This document shows, piece after piece, positions 43,601-51,320 of a DNA stretch of 64,000 bases. Position numbers and translations under genes: made by a program. Each line of letters begins with the position of its first letter. Position 1 is the first letter of the stretch. The notes beneath the pieces are model-generated. The model made no database searches and was not told the DNA's origin. It saw only the letters and a list, made by a program, of their open reading frames with translations. The stretch comes from G963668655 sp963668655 (GTDB taxonomy: Bacteria; Myxococcota_A; SURF-8): the NCBI GenBank assembly GCA_963668655.2, contig CAXXPQ010000003.1, positions 496,001 through 560,000 of the forward strand. The letters are read 5' to 3'.

Positions 43601-43825
43601 GGCTTCGGAATCGACTTCTCCACCTTCAGCATCGACACGGGTTCCTCGTCCGTGGAGTGGTGGGGCCCCATGGCCCAGGCGGTCATTTTCGGCCTGCTCT
43701 TCGCCACGCCCATGACCCTGCTTCTGGTGCCCAGTCTGTACATGTTGCAGGAACGTCTCGTCAAGAGAATCGCGAACTTCCGGAAGGGCCGCGAAAAAGA
43801 CGCCTCCGCCGAAGCCCGGGCCTAG
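40688..43825 (+). CDS. RND efflux inner-membrane pump (AcrB/MdtB-like)
   Basis: A 1045-residue proton-driven pump of the HAE-type RND family. One membrane helix at the N terminus, then a large periplasmic loop, helices 2-6, a second periplasmic loop and helices 8-12. Helix 4 contains the proton-relay pair of Asp in ILALGMLVDNSIVVVENIFR; the RND signature GxxxDxxxxxxENI is there. VVVNNAIVLIDYINQLRDRG is the helix-10 equivalent. Met/Gly/Ser-rich GGGMMSSGGSGNS in the second loop is unusual. No metal-transport Cys/Met set is evident, so organic compounds are the likelier cargo. GAGG precedes the ATG. Confidence 0.95.
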   Translation: MKITAAALTHRTTVYVLIAILVLLGVNSYRILPLESAPDVPIPIILVSVLYPGVAPADMETLVTDVLERELKELRDVKEITSSSSESISTVQIEFETEVDMDDAYQKVRDKVSQAKPDLPPEAEEPVLTEINVSEFPIMLINIFGDASLIELKNIAEDLEESIEQIKGVLNVDVTGGLEREIQVYVDPNRMQYYTVGLGNIIGRIQEEHRTVPGGNIDVGDSKYMVRVPGEYKNVKLMEDIVLKAPNGNPIRLKDIGRVEDGFKERETISRMNGKECVTLRVQKRAGENIVEIADEIKELMKQTEPRLPAGVEYRIRQDESKYVRDMVKDLENNIITGLLLVLLVLFGALGIRNSFFVAIAIPLSMLITFTVLRMLGITLNFVVLFSLILALGMLVDNSIVVVENIFRHAAEGADRETAALTATNEVAWAIIASTATTVAAFAPLLFWPGIMGDFMQYLPKTVIFALLASLFVALVINPVIASGFLKKKTQKMFDDSGESAGGLLLKYQRLLEWCVDHSGWVSLAAFILLVVSVMLYGALGAGVEFFPETTPDRAVVHVKAPQGTTVEKTNELTLRIEKEVIDEDNTQDLVFNVGFGGGMMSSGGSGNSHLATSNIEFKDRHERTHSTWDTIESIRKKLAGLSGGEFRVETEKHGPPTGDPVAIEISGPNYDILNRYATMVKKLIEPVPGVVDIKDDYDPGKPEIKVEVDREKAMLRKVNTTMIANAIRTAVNGTEASVLREGEDEYDIVVRYEKQFRSDIEDVLNIIVMGEDDYQIPLRDVARVYTTGGLSSVKHIDQKRTIKVSSDVMGRSSSEVLIDVQKLVRDHIEMPPGYFLKFSGESEEQEEAAAFLSEAFILTILVMALILITQFNSIARPLIILASVVMSMQGVLIGLALTQNKFGIIMTGMGIISLAGVVVNNAIVLIDYINQLRDRGHELKDALVRAGLVRFRPVLLTAITTVLGMAPMALGFGIDFSTFSIDTGSSSVEWWGPMAQAVIFGLLFATPMTLLLVPSLYMLQERLVKRIANFRKGREKDASAEARA

Positions 43826-43841
43826 TCAAAAGGAACGAAAC

Positions 43842-45209
43842 ATGAAATCCATGAAAACGAACATCCTTTCCTTTTTGTTCGCCGCTCTGTTCCTGTTTTC
43901 CGCCTTTCCGGCCATGGCGCGGGAAGACGCGAAGGGACCGATCCTGACCCTGGAACAGGCGCATCGGATGGCGTTGCAGAACAACCCCGGCATGCGCAAC
44001 ATCGGGGAAACCATGCGCCAGGCGGACATCCTGATCTATAAAGCCTGGGCCATCCTGTTGCCCAACCTGTCCGCCTCCGGCAAAGTGACGCGCAACAGTC
44101 ACGAGCTTTCCATGGAATTTCCGAACATGGACCAGCTTCTGGCCGGAAACCCGAATCCCGACATGGTGGAGAACAAGATGTCGGAACTGTGGAACCAGGA
44201 ATACGGTTTCACGGCCAACATGTCGCTGTTCAACGCCCGTTCCATCCCGCTCTTGATGAACGCCTACGACAATATCGACCAGACCGCGGCCATCGGGCGA
44301 CACCAAAAGAACGAACTGCTTTTCGCCGTCACTCAGAGTTTCTACATGGTGAAATCGGCCATGGAACTGGTGGAGGTCAACCTGGAGGCTCTGGAAAACG
44401 CGAAGGCTTTTCATCGTATGGCCAAGGCCCAGCAGGCCGTGGGGCAGGCGGTGCGCATCGACGTGCTGCGCTCGGAAATCGCCGTAATGGAAGCGGAGAA
44501 GGGACACAAGAACGCGAAGGATTCGCTGAAGCTGGCGCGTACGGCGCTCTCCTATCTGATCGGATACAAGGGAAATTTCGAGATCGAAACGCCGCCCGAA
44601 GTGCGCATCCCGGAGGCTCCGTTGAAGGAACTGACGGACAAGGCCCTGCACGAACGCCTGGATCTGAAGCAGGCCAACCTGCTGGTCACCATGGCCGATC
44701 GCGATCGGATCGAAACCTTCACGAAATGGGTTCCCGTTTTCGATATCACCTACAACTGGACCTGGAACAGCATGGAGGATTTCACGGGGCAAAACGATTC
44801 CTGGCGGCTGATCTTCGGGTTGAACTGGTCCATTCTGGAAGGGGGCATGAAGATCGCGGAGGCCTCCGAACGCGCCTCTAAAATGCGGCAGGCCAGAAAC
44901 ACCCGCAACCAGTTGCGCCTGAACGTGAAGGAAGAGGTGGAAAAGAACCGGATCGAACTGTCCCAATATCGGAACAACGTGGAAATCTCGGAAAAGCAGT
45001 TTCTACTGGCGGAGGAAACCCATCGCCTTGTGGAAAAGCAGTACGAGAACGGCATGGCCACCAGCCTGGATCTTCTGGACGCCCAGACCACCCTGGCCCG
45101 AGCCCGATCGGGCCGGATCATCGAAAATCTGAACTACAACCTCGCCGCCCTGCGGCTGAACAAGGCCACGGGAGAAGTGTCTCCTTCCTTGGCGAAGTCC
45201 TCCCGCTAG
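43842..45209 (+). CDS. TolC-family outer-membrane efflux protein
   Basis: A 455-residue outer-membrane channel. Signal peptide ends near AFPAMA. Repeated halves each hold long helices and two barrel strands (LTLEQAHRMALQNNPGMRN at the start and FDITYNWTWNSMEDF in the barrel). Later SEKQFLLAEETHRLVEKQYENGMATSLDLLDAQTTLARA is the classic TolC hairpin. AAAGGAACG precedes the ATG. It closes the adaptor-pump-channel operon and is followed by a strong terminator. Confidence 0.93.
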   Translation: MKSMKTNILSFLFAALFLFSAFPAMAREDAKGPILTLEQAHRMALQNNPGMRNIGETMRQADILIYKAWAILLPNLSASGKVTRNSHELSMEFPNMDQLLAGNPNPDMVENKMSELWNQEYGFTANMSLFNARSIPLLMNAYDNIDQTAAIGRHQKNELLFAVTQSFYMVKSAMELVEVNLEALENAKAFHRMAKAQQAVGQAVRIDVLRSEIAVMEAEKGHKNAKDSLKLARTALSYLIGYKGNFEIETPPEVRIPEAPLKELTDKALHERLDLKQANLLVTMADRDRIETFTKWVPVFDITYNWTWNSMEDFTGQNDSWRLIFGLNWSILEGGMKIAEASERASKMRQARNTRNQLRLNVKEEVEKNRIELSQYRNNVEISEKQFLLAEETHRLVEKQYENGMATSLDLLDAQTTLARARSGRIIENLNYNLAALRLNKATGEVSPSLAKSSR

Positions 45210-45235
45210 CCATCCTTTTCCCACGGGGATTTCAG

Positions 45236-45284
45236 GCGAATCCGACGTGTACGGCCGCCCGCGGCCATCGTCGGATTCGCTTTT
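45236..45284 (+). terminator. Strong rho-independent terminator of the efflux operon
   Basis: GCGAATCCGACG (45236-45247) pairs perfectly with CGTCGGATTCGC (45269-45280); an inner GGCC stem lies in the loop and TTTTC follows. Confidence 0.85.
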
Positions 45285-45289
45285 CTTCG

Positions 45290-45318
45290 TTGCGGAGACC
45301 GGTCAGGCGTGGTATGCC
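45290..45318 (+). promoter_or_regulatory. Possible promoter of the mevalonate operon
   Basis: TTGCGG, 17-base spacer, TATGCC, placed just after the efflux terminator and about 30 bases before the fni ATG. Confidence 0.35.
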
Positions 45319-45346
45319 GGGATGAAAACGGAAAAGGAAGTACGAC

Positions 45347-46426
45347 ATGACGGATAGCAATGATAAGCGGGCCGATATCGAGCGGCGAAAGCTGGACCAC
45401 CTGTCTTTTTTCAAGGAAGGCGGCGTGGAGGCGCAAAGCCAGACCACCTGGCTGGAATACGTGCGCCCCATCCACCAGGCCCTCCCGGAACTGAACCTGG
45501 AAGAGATCGACACCGGCACCCGCTTCGCCGGGCGGGAATTCAAGGCTCCGCTGTTCATCACCGGCATGACCGGAGGCGCGTCCGAGGCGGCGGAAATCAA
45601 TCGAACCCTGGCCCGTGTGGCCGAAGATTTCGGTATCGGATTCGGCCTGGGAAGCCAGCGCGCCATGCTGGAGCATCCCGAACTGGCGGCCACCTATCAG
45701 GTGCGCGAATCCGCTCCGAAGGTTTTTCTGGCCGGAAATATCGGCGCGGCCCAGATTCTGGACCCGCCCCTGGAGAGAATCCGGGACATGCTGGAAAGCG
45801 TCGGCGCGGACGCCCTCTGCATCCACCTCAATCCCGCCCAGGAACTGGCCCAGCCGGAAGGCGATACGGAATTCAAGGGCGTACTGGAAGGCATCCGGAT
45901 TCTGCTGGAGTTTCTGGATGTTCCCGTCATCGTCAAGGAAGTCGGCGCGGGCTTGAGCCGGGAAACGGTGCGACAGTTGAAGCATGTCGGCGTGCGCTCC
46001 ATCGATATCTCCGGTTGCGGAGGCACGAGTTGGGTAGGCGTGGAACTGAAACGCCATCGCATCCGGCCGGACGCAGAGCTGCTTTCTTTCTGGGACTGGG
46101 GACTTCCCACCGCCGCCGCGCTTTTGGACCTGGAAGACAGCGGAATGGAGATTCTGGCCTCCGGCGGCCTGCGCACGGGAATGGACGCGGCGCGGGCGAT
46201 CATGCTGGGCGCGGATCTGGCCGGAATGGCCTCCCCCATGATCCAGGCGTATTACGCGGGCGGCGAGGCCGGATGCCGAGCGGCTCTGCAAGGAATTCTG
46301 GACAGCCTGCGCAAGGTGATGCTGCTGACGGGCTGCCGCAGCGTATCCGCGCTGAAAGACGCCCCACACGTGATCCTCGGTCCCCTGCGGGAATGGAGAG
46401 AACAGCGGGGAGGCTGGAACCGGTAA
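45347..46426 (+). CDS. fni: Isopentenyl-diphosphate delta-isomerase, type 2
   Basis: FMN/NADPH-dependent interconversion of IPP and DMAPP. The 359 residues show the type 2 order: RKLDHLSFF at the N terminus, FITGMTGGASEAAEINRTLA and GIGFGLGSQRAML for FMN, LCIHLNPAQELAQPEGDTEF, VIVKEVGAGLSRETVRQL and DISGCGGTSWVGVE. Then ASGGLRTGMDAARAIMLGAD is the phosphate site. AAAAGGAAG lies before the ATG. It begins a five-gene rightward operon for the mevalonate route. Having type 2 in place of type 1 is usual in bacteria with this pathway. Confidence 0.96.
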   Translation: MTDSNDKRADIERRKLDHLSFFKEGGVEAQSQTTWLEYVRPIHQALPELNLEEIDTGTRFAGREFKAPLFITGMTGGASEAAEINRTLARVAEDFGIGFGLGSQRAMLEHPELAATYQVRESAPKVFLAGNIGAAQILDPPLERIRDMLESVGADALCIHLNPAQELAQPEGDTEFKGVLEGIRILLEFLDVPVIVKEVGAGLSRETVRQLKHVGVRSIDISGCGGTSWVGVELKRHRIRPDAELLSFWDWGLPTAAALLDLEDSGMEILASGGLRTGMDAARAIMLGADLAGMASPMIQAYYAGGEAGCRAALQGILDSLRKVMLLTGCRSVSALKDAPHVILGPLREWREQRGGWNR

Positions 46427-46432
46427 GTGGCC

Positions 46433-47386
46433 ATGACGCTGGAATCATTCGGAAAAGTCATTCTTTTCGGAGAACACGCGGCCGTCTACGGTCGGGCCTC
46501 CCTGGCGCTGGGCCTGCCCGGAATGCGCCTGGTTTCGCTGGCGACGGGATCGGCGGAAACCCGGGTGCGTGTTCGTCCCTGGAATCTGGACGAAAGCACG
46601 CGATCGGAAAATGCCGTGGGACGGAGCCTGCAAACGCTTTTGGATCGCTTCCCCGGCAAATCCGGGCACTTCGAAGCGGAAGTGGAGGCCTTTATCCCTC
46701 CTTCCGCCGGCCTGGGAAGTTCGGCCGCGTTGTCGGTTCTTCTGGCACGGACCCTGGCGAAACACGCCAACACGATCCTTGAAAATGAAACCGTACGACG
46801 ATTGGCCCACGAAATGGAGGCCGTCTTTCACGGAACGCCGTCCGGCCTGGACGACACGGTGGCGACTTACGGCGGCCTGTGCCTTTTTCGCCGAACGGGC
46901 TGGACGAAGACGCCGGAATTCGCAAAAGATTTCAAACCGGTAACCAACACCTGCCTTCGCTCGGATATCCCCACGCCACCCCTGGTCATCGGAAACAGCC
47001 TTGTTCCTCGTTCCACCAAAACCCTGGTGGCCGCCGTGCGCAAGGAAGTGGAATCACATCCGGAGCGGGCTGAAGGCCGCCTCGACGCCGTGGAGCGTTG
47101 CACCTTCGAAGGCGCGCGGGCCCTGCTTCGGAAAGACTGGAACGCTCTTGGGGATCAGTTCGATCGCAACCACGCGATCCTGCGTGAATTCGGCTGCTCC
47201 CACCCGACCCTGGAAACGATGATCGACCTGGCCCGCAAGGCCGGGGCAAAGGGAGCGAAGCTCACCGGAGCGGGCGGAGGAGGCTGCGTGGTCGCCCTGG
47301 CGCCGGGCCGGGAAGCGGATGTGGCCGAAAGCTGGTCATCCGGAGGATTCGACGTGGTTTTCATGGCAAACCCGGACAAAGGATAG
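46433..47386 (+). CDS. mvk: Mevalonate kinase
   Basis: GHMP-fold kinase making mevalonate 5-phosphate. The 317 residues contain the three GHMP motifs: GKVILFGEHAAVYG, the ATP loop PPSAGLGSSAALSVLLAR and the C-terminal KLTGAGGGGCVVAL. GTPSGLDDTVATYGG carries the Asp that acts as base. ATG at 46433 is six bases after the fni stop; a GTG two codons earlier at 46427 is possible and neither has a clear ribosome site, so translation may be coupled to fni. Confidence 0.93.
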   Translation: MTLESFGKVILFGEHAAVYGRASLALGLPGMRLVSLATGSAETRVRVRPWNLDESTRSENAVGRSLQTLLDRFPGKSGHFEAEVEAFIPPSAGLGSSAALSVLLARTLAKHANTILENETVRRLAHEMEAVFHGTPSGLDDTVATYGGLCLFRRTGWTKTPEFAKDFKPVTNTCLRSDIPTPPLVIGNSLVPRSTKTLVAAVRKEVESHPERAEGRLDAVERCTFEGARALLRKDWNALGDQFDRNHAILREFGCSHPTLETMIDLARKAGAKGAKLTGAGGGGCVVALAPGREADVAESWSSGGFDVVFMANPDKG

Positions 47387-47393
47387 GAAAATC

Positions 47394-48368
47394 ATGGCCA
47401 AAGCCCGCGCCCGATCGAACATCGCGCTGATTAAATACTGGGGAAAAGAGGACGTGGAACGGAATGTTCCCGCCGTAGGAAGTCTCTCCATGACCCTTTT
47501 CGGCCTGCACACCACCACCGAGGTGCGTTTCCGTGACGATCTTGCAGCCGACGATATTTTCCTGAATGGTGAAAAAGCCTCGGAAAAGGAAGCGAATCGA
47601 ATTTCCCGCTTTCTGGATCGCGTCCGAAAGATGGCGGATATGTCCAGGTGCGCGGAAGTTCACACGGAAAACAATTTTCCCACCGCCAGCGGCCTGGCCT
47701 CCTCCGCTTCCGGCTTCGCGGCCCTGGCGAAGGCGGCAACCGCCGCCGCCGGGCTGGATCTCGACCCGGACGCCCTGGCGGATCTCGCGCGGCTGGGAAG
47801 CGGCTCCGCGCCCCGAAGCCTGGTGGGCGGACTGGCGAGTTTCTCGCTCTCGGCGGATCATCCCCGCACCTCCCCGATATTGCGGCAACTTCTTCCCCCG
47901 GAAGCCTGGGATCTGCGGCTTTTGGTGGCGGTGAACCGTCGCCCGTTCAAGCCCATCGGCTCCACGGAAGGCATGGAACGTTCCCGGCGAACCTCGGCCT
48001 ATTATCCCGCCTGGGTGAACGGGCATCCGGCGGACATGCAGGACGCGGTGAACGCCATCGAAGCCCGCGATTTCACTCGGCTGGGCGAACTGGCGGAGAA
48101 TTCCTGCTTTAAAATGCACGCCGCCATGCTGGCCTCCCGTCCGCCCCTTTTGTACTGGAATCCCGGCACGGTGGAGGCGATTCAGGCCGTCTGGGATTTA
48201 CGTCATAACGGCGTGGAAGCCTATGTCACCATCGACGCGGGATCCCACGTGAAGGCGCTTTGCCTTCCGGATGCGGTGGAACCGCTAAAAGCCGCCCTGG
48301 AGTCCTGCGCGGGCATCGAGCGCGTAATGGTCGAGAAACCCGGTCCCGGCGTGGAGATACGGCCATGA
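47394..48368 (+). CDS. mvaD: Diphosphomevalonate decarboxylase
   Basis: Makes IPP from mevalonate diphosphate with ATP. The 324 residues begin with RSNIALIKYWGKED, the hallmark of this enzyme, followed by VGSLSMTLFGLHTTTEV, the phosphate loop NFPTASGLASSASGFAAL, and ARLGSGSAPRSLVGGLASF. The C-terminal half has VTIDAGSHVKALC with the conserved Asp. A GGATAGGAAA site precedes the ATG at 47394. It is seven bases after mevalonate kinase; its stop overlaps the next start. Confidence 0.95.
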   Translation: MAKARARSNIALIKYWGKEDVERNVPAVGSLSMTLFGLHTTTEVRFRDDLAADDIFLNGEKASEKEANRISRFLDRVRKMADMSRCAEVHTENNFPTASGLASSASGFAALAKAATAAAGLDLDPDALADLARLGSGSAPRSLVGGLASFSLSADHPRTSPILRQLLPPEAWDLRLLVAVNRRPFKPIGSTEGMERSRRTSAYYPAWVNGHPADMQDAVNAIEARDFTRLGELAENSCFKMHAAMLASRPPLLYWNPGTVEAIQAVWDLRHNGVEAYVTIDAGSHVKALCLPDAVEPLKAALESCAGIERVMVEKPGPGVEIRP

Positions 48369-49324
48369 CGCCCTGTGGAAACGCCCGCGTCCGCGCTCCG
48401 GGCAAACTGTTTCTCCTGGGAGAATACGCCGTTCTGGAAGGAGCCCCCGCCCTGGTCATGGCCGTGGACCGTTATGTGGAGCTTCACGCCGCCGGAAAAC
48501 AACCGGAGAGCGGTGACCTGGTTTCCTTCGCCCGGCGCAAGACCGCCCAACACCTGGGAATTCCCGTGGAAATCCAAGGATGCACAGCGGATTCAAGCTC
48601 CTTTTCCATGGATGGCCGCAAGTTGGGACTGGGCAGCAGCGCCGCCGTGACGGCCGTTTCGGTGGCTTCGGTTTTCCTGGAGGCGGGCGAGGACATCGAA
48701 AATTCCCAACTCCGGCAACGCATGTGGCGGATCGCCAAGGAAATCCACGATTCCTTTCAGGAGGCTCGGGGAAGCGGAGCGGATATCGCCGCGTCGATTT
48801 TCGGCGGGCTGGTCGTCGTGAAACCGGAAGAAGCCGAAACCCGCATTCAACCCGTTTCGCTTCCCGATTCTCCAGAGCTTTCCTTCGTCTGGACGGGACG
48901 CTCCGCGAGTACGGCAGAACTTCTGCACCACGTTCGCGGTTTCAAGGAACGCCGCCCGAGGGCCTACGAAAAAATCCTGAGCGCCATGATCGAAACCGCC
49001 GGAAGCGCCCTGAACGGCTCTCCGGATCCCGCCACGCTGGCCGAGATGTTCCGCCGCTACGGCGCACTCATGGAACGGCTCGGGCGGGAGTCGGGAGCGA
49101 ACATCGTCACCGACGAAATGACCGTCCTGAAAGGACTGGCGGCGAGGCACGGCGGCAGCGGCAAACCCTCCGGAGCCGGCGGGGGAGATTTCTACATCGC
49201 GCTCTTTCAGAACGTGAAAAACCGGAAAGAATTCGAAAAACAGTTGGAATCGCACGGTTTCTCCGCCTTTCCGTTCCAGATCGCCCATCACGGCGTTCAT
49301 TCCCTGAAACCCGACAGGTCGTGA
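48365..49324 (+). CDS. Phosphomevalonate kinase (GHMP family)
   Basis: A 319-residue GHMP kinase expected to phosphorylate mevalonate 5-phosphate. RAPGKLFLLGEYAVLEGAPA is the first motif, KLGLGSSAAVTAVSVASVF the ATP loop, and GKPSGAGGGDFYIALF the third. RGSGADIAASIFGGLVVVKP is a segment typical of phosphomevalonate kinases. The ATG overlaps the mvaD stop (ATGA). Position between decarboxylase and HMG-CoA reductase makes the assignment firm, although mevalonate kinase and phosphomevalonate kinase are similar folds. Confidence 0.9.
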   Translation: MTPCGNARVRAPGKLFLLGEYAVLEGAPALVMAVDRYVELHAAGKQPESGDLVSFARRKTAQHLGIPVEIQGCTADSSSFSMDGRKLGLGSSAAVTAVSVASVFLEAGEDIENSQLRQRMWRIAKEIHDSFQEARGSGADIAASIFGGLVVVKPEEAETRIQPVSLPDSPELSFVWTGRSASTAELLHHVRGFKERRPRAYEKILSAMIETAGSALNGSPDPATLAEMFRRYGALMERLGRESGANIVTDEMTVLKGLAARHGGSGKPSGAGGGDFYIALFQNVKNRKEFEKQLESHGFSAFPFQIAHHGVHSLKPDRS

Positions 49325-49326
49325 CC

Positions 49327-50517
49327 ATGGAAACATCCCAAAAGACCTCCAGATTATCCGGATTTCACCGTCTCTCCATCGAGGAGCGAAGGGCACGTAT
49401 CGCCCAGTGGCTGGAAGAAGACGGCCAGGAATTGGACCGAATCCTGGAAGAAGGCGGGCTGAGTCAGGACGACGCCGATACCCTGGTGGAAAACGCTCTG
49501 GGCCGCCACGCCCTGCCCTTTTCCGTAGCCGCCAATTTCCGCATCGATGACCGGGATGTCCTGGTTCCCATGGTGATCGAAGAACCGTCCGTGGTGGCGG
49601 CGGCGGGAAACGCGGCGCGCCTGGTCCGTTCCGGCGGCGGTTTCCATACCAAGGTCGATCCCCCGGTGATGGCCTGCCAGATTCAGCTTTTCGCCTCGGA
49701 TATCGAAGCGGCCCGAGAGAAAATTCTCGAAGAGAAACAAGCGCTTATGGAAATCGCCGCCAAGGCCGATCCCTTGCTGCGCAAACTGGGTGGCGGGCCG
49801 CAGGATATCGAAGTCCGCGTGATTCCCGACCCGGACGACCGCCCGTTTCTCGTGATCCATCTTCTGGTCGATGTCCGCGACGCCATGGGCGCGAACGCAG
49901 TCAACACCATGGGAGAAACCCTCGCCGAACCCTTGCGGAAAATCACCGGAGGGGAGACCGGTCTTCGCATCCTGTCCAATCTGGCGGATCGGCGTCTCGT
50001 TCGCGTGGAGGCGCTGGTGTCGCTGAGCGCCCTGGAAATGCCCGATTTCAAAGCGGAATCCGTCCGGGACGGCATCGTTTCCGCCTCTCGTTTCGCCGAA
50101 CTAGATCCCTATCGCGCCGCCACGCACAACAAAGGCATCATGAACGGCCTGGACGCCGTATTGCTCGCCACCGGCAACGACTGGCGCGCCGTGGAGGCCG
50201 GAGCCCATGCCTACGCCGCCCGATCCGGAAAATATACCGCGCTGGCCACCTGGCGGATCACCGAAAACGGCGATCTGCACGGACGGCTGAAACTGCCGGT
50301 GGCCGTTGGAATCGTCGGGGGAATGACGCGCATTCACGAATGCACCCAACTGGCCTTGCGTCTTCTGGAAGTCCGAAACGCCACCGACCTGGCCGCCATC
50401 GCAGCCTCCGCCGGGCTGGCCAGCAACCTGGCCGCATTGCGCGCCCTGTCTACGGAAGGGATCCAGAAAGGTCACATGCGCCTGCACGCCCGCAGCCGCG
50501 ACCTGGAGAAATCCTGA
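49327..50517 (+). CDS. mvaA: Hydroxymethylglutaryl-CoA reductase, class II
   Basis: Reduces HMG-CoA to mevalonate, the committed step. The 396 residues lack a membrane domain and fit the short bacterial class II form. EEPSVVAAAGNAARLV holds the catalytic Glu, VDVRDAMGANAVNTMGE the cofactor/catalytic Asp region, THNKGIMNGLDAV the catalytic Lys, and the late GHMRLHARS the catalytic His. NADH or NADPH preference cannot be told. ATG at 49327 is two bases after the kinase stop, with a GTG earlier as an unlikely alternative. HMG-CoA synthase, needed upstream, is not in the window. Confidence 0.95.
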   Translation: METSQKTSRLSGFHRLSIEERRARIAQWLEEDGQELDRILEEGGLSQDDADTLVENALGRHALPFSVAANFRIDDRDVLVPMVIEEPSVVAAAGNAARLVRSGGGFHTKVDPPVMACQIQLFASDIEAAREKILEEKQALMEIAAKADPLLRKLGGGPQDIEVRVIPDPDDRPFLVIHLLVDVRDAMGANAVNTMGETLAEPLRKITGGETGLRILSNLADRRLVRVEALVSLSALEMPDFKAESVRDGIVSASRFAELDPYRAATHNKGIMNGLDAVLLATGNDWRAVEAGAHAYAARSGKYTALATWRITENGDLHGRLKLPVAVGIVGGMTRIHECTQLALRLLEVRNATDLAAIAASAGLASNLAALRALSTEGIQKGHMRLHARSRDLEKS

Positions 50518-50726
50518 TCCGTTCAACTTCTTACCGTTTTCCAGGCTTTTTCTATGAACCCGATTTTCACACATACCGGGGGTTCGCGCGCCCGGCTCGA
50601 ACGATTTCCATTTTCGTCCCCGAACAGGACGGATGCATCGCGGTTTTCACCGCAAACGGCAAAATGTCTTCTCCAGCCATTTCATCCGGGAAAAGTTTTT
50701 GTTACAATGACGATTGGAGGACGACC

Positions 50727-51290
50727 ATGGAATTTCTGAACGACGTTCCTATCTGGGCGATGGCGATCATCATCTTCATGTTTCGTATCATCGACGTATC
50801 GCTGGGCACGATCCGCACCATCACCATCATCGAAGGTCTGGCGAAACTGGCGGTGATTCTCGGATTTTTCGAAATCCTGATCTGGGTGCTGGCCATCAGC
50901 CAGGTGGTCACCCGGCTGGGCGAGAGTCCGCTTCTGGCGCTGGCCTACGCGGGCGGTTTCTCCACGGGGAACGCCGTGGGACTGTTTATCGAGCGTCGTC
51001 TGGCCTTCGGTCATTCCATCCTTCGCATCATTTCCGGATACGCCGGAATGGAAATCGCGGACGCGCTTCGCGCCGAGGGGCAGATTCTCACCACCTTCAG
51101 CGGCGAGGGACGGGACGGTCCCGTGACGTTGATCTACATGTCGCTTCCGAGGAAAACCCTCAAACCCATGCTGAGCATCGCGCGGCGCATCGACCCGGAC
51201 CTGTATTACGTCATCGAACGCGCCAACGATTCCAGCACGCTCCACCGGCTTTCCAGTACGGGCTGGCGGGCCGTCGTCAAACGAAAATAA
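50727..51290 (+). CDS. DUF2179/UPF0316-like membrane protein
   Basis: A 187-residue protein with three hydrophobic segments in the first about 90 residues (AMAIIIFMFRIIDVSLG, AVILGFFEILIWVLAISQVV, ALAYAGGFSTGNAVGLFIE) and a soluble C-terminal domain (LTTFSGEGRDGPVTLIYMSL ... IDPDLYYVIERAND) as in UPF0316 proteins. Their function is unknown. GGAGG lies close before the ATG. An extended -10 TGTTACAAT lies about 20 bases before the start, so it is transcribed on its own and separate from the mevalonate operon. Confidence 0.85.
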   Translation: MEFLNDVPIWAMAIIIFMFRIIDVSLGTIRTITIIEGLAKLAVILGFFEILIWVLAISQVVTRLGESPLLALAYAGGFSTGNAVGLFIERRLAFGHSILRIISGYAGMEIADALRAEGQILTTFSGEGRDGPVTLIYMSLPRKTLKPMLSIARRIDPDLYYVIERANDSSTLHRLSSTGWRAVVKRK

Positions 51291-51320
51291 GGAATTTCCG
51301 CCAGAGTATTTTCCGGAAAA

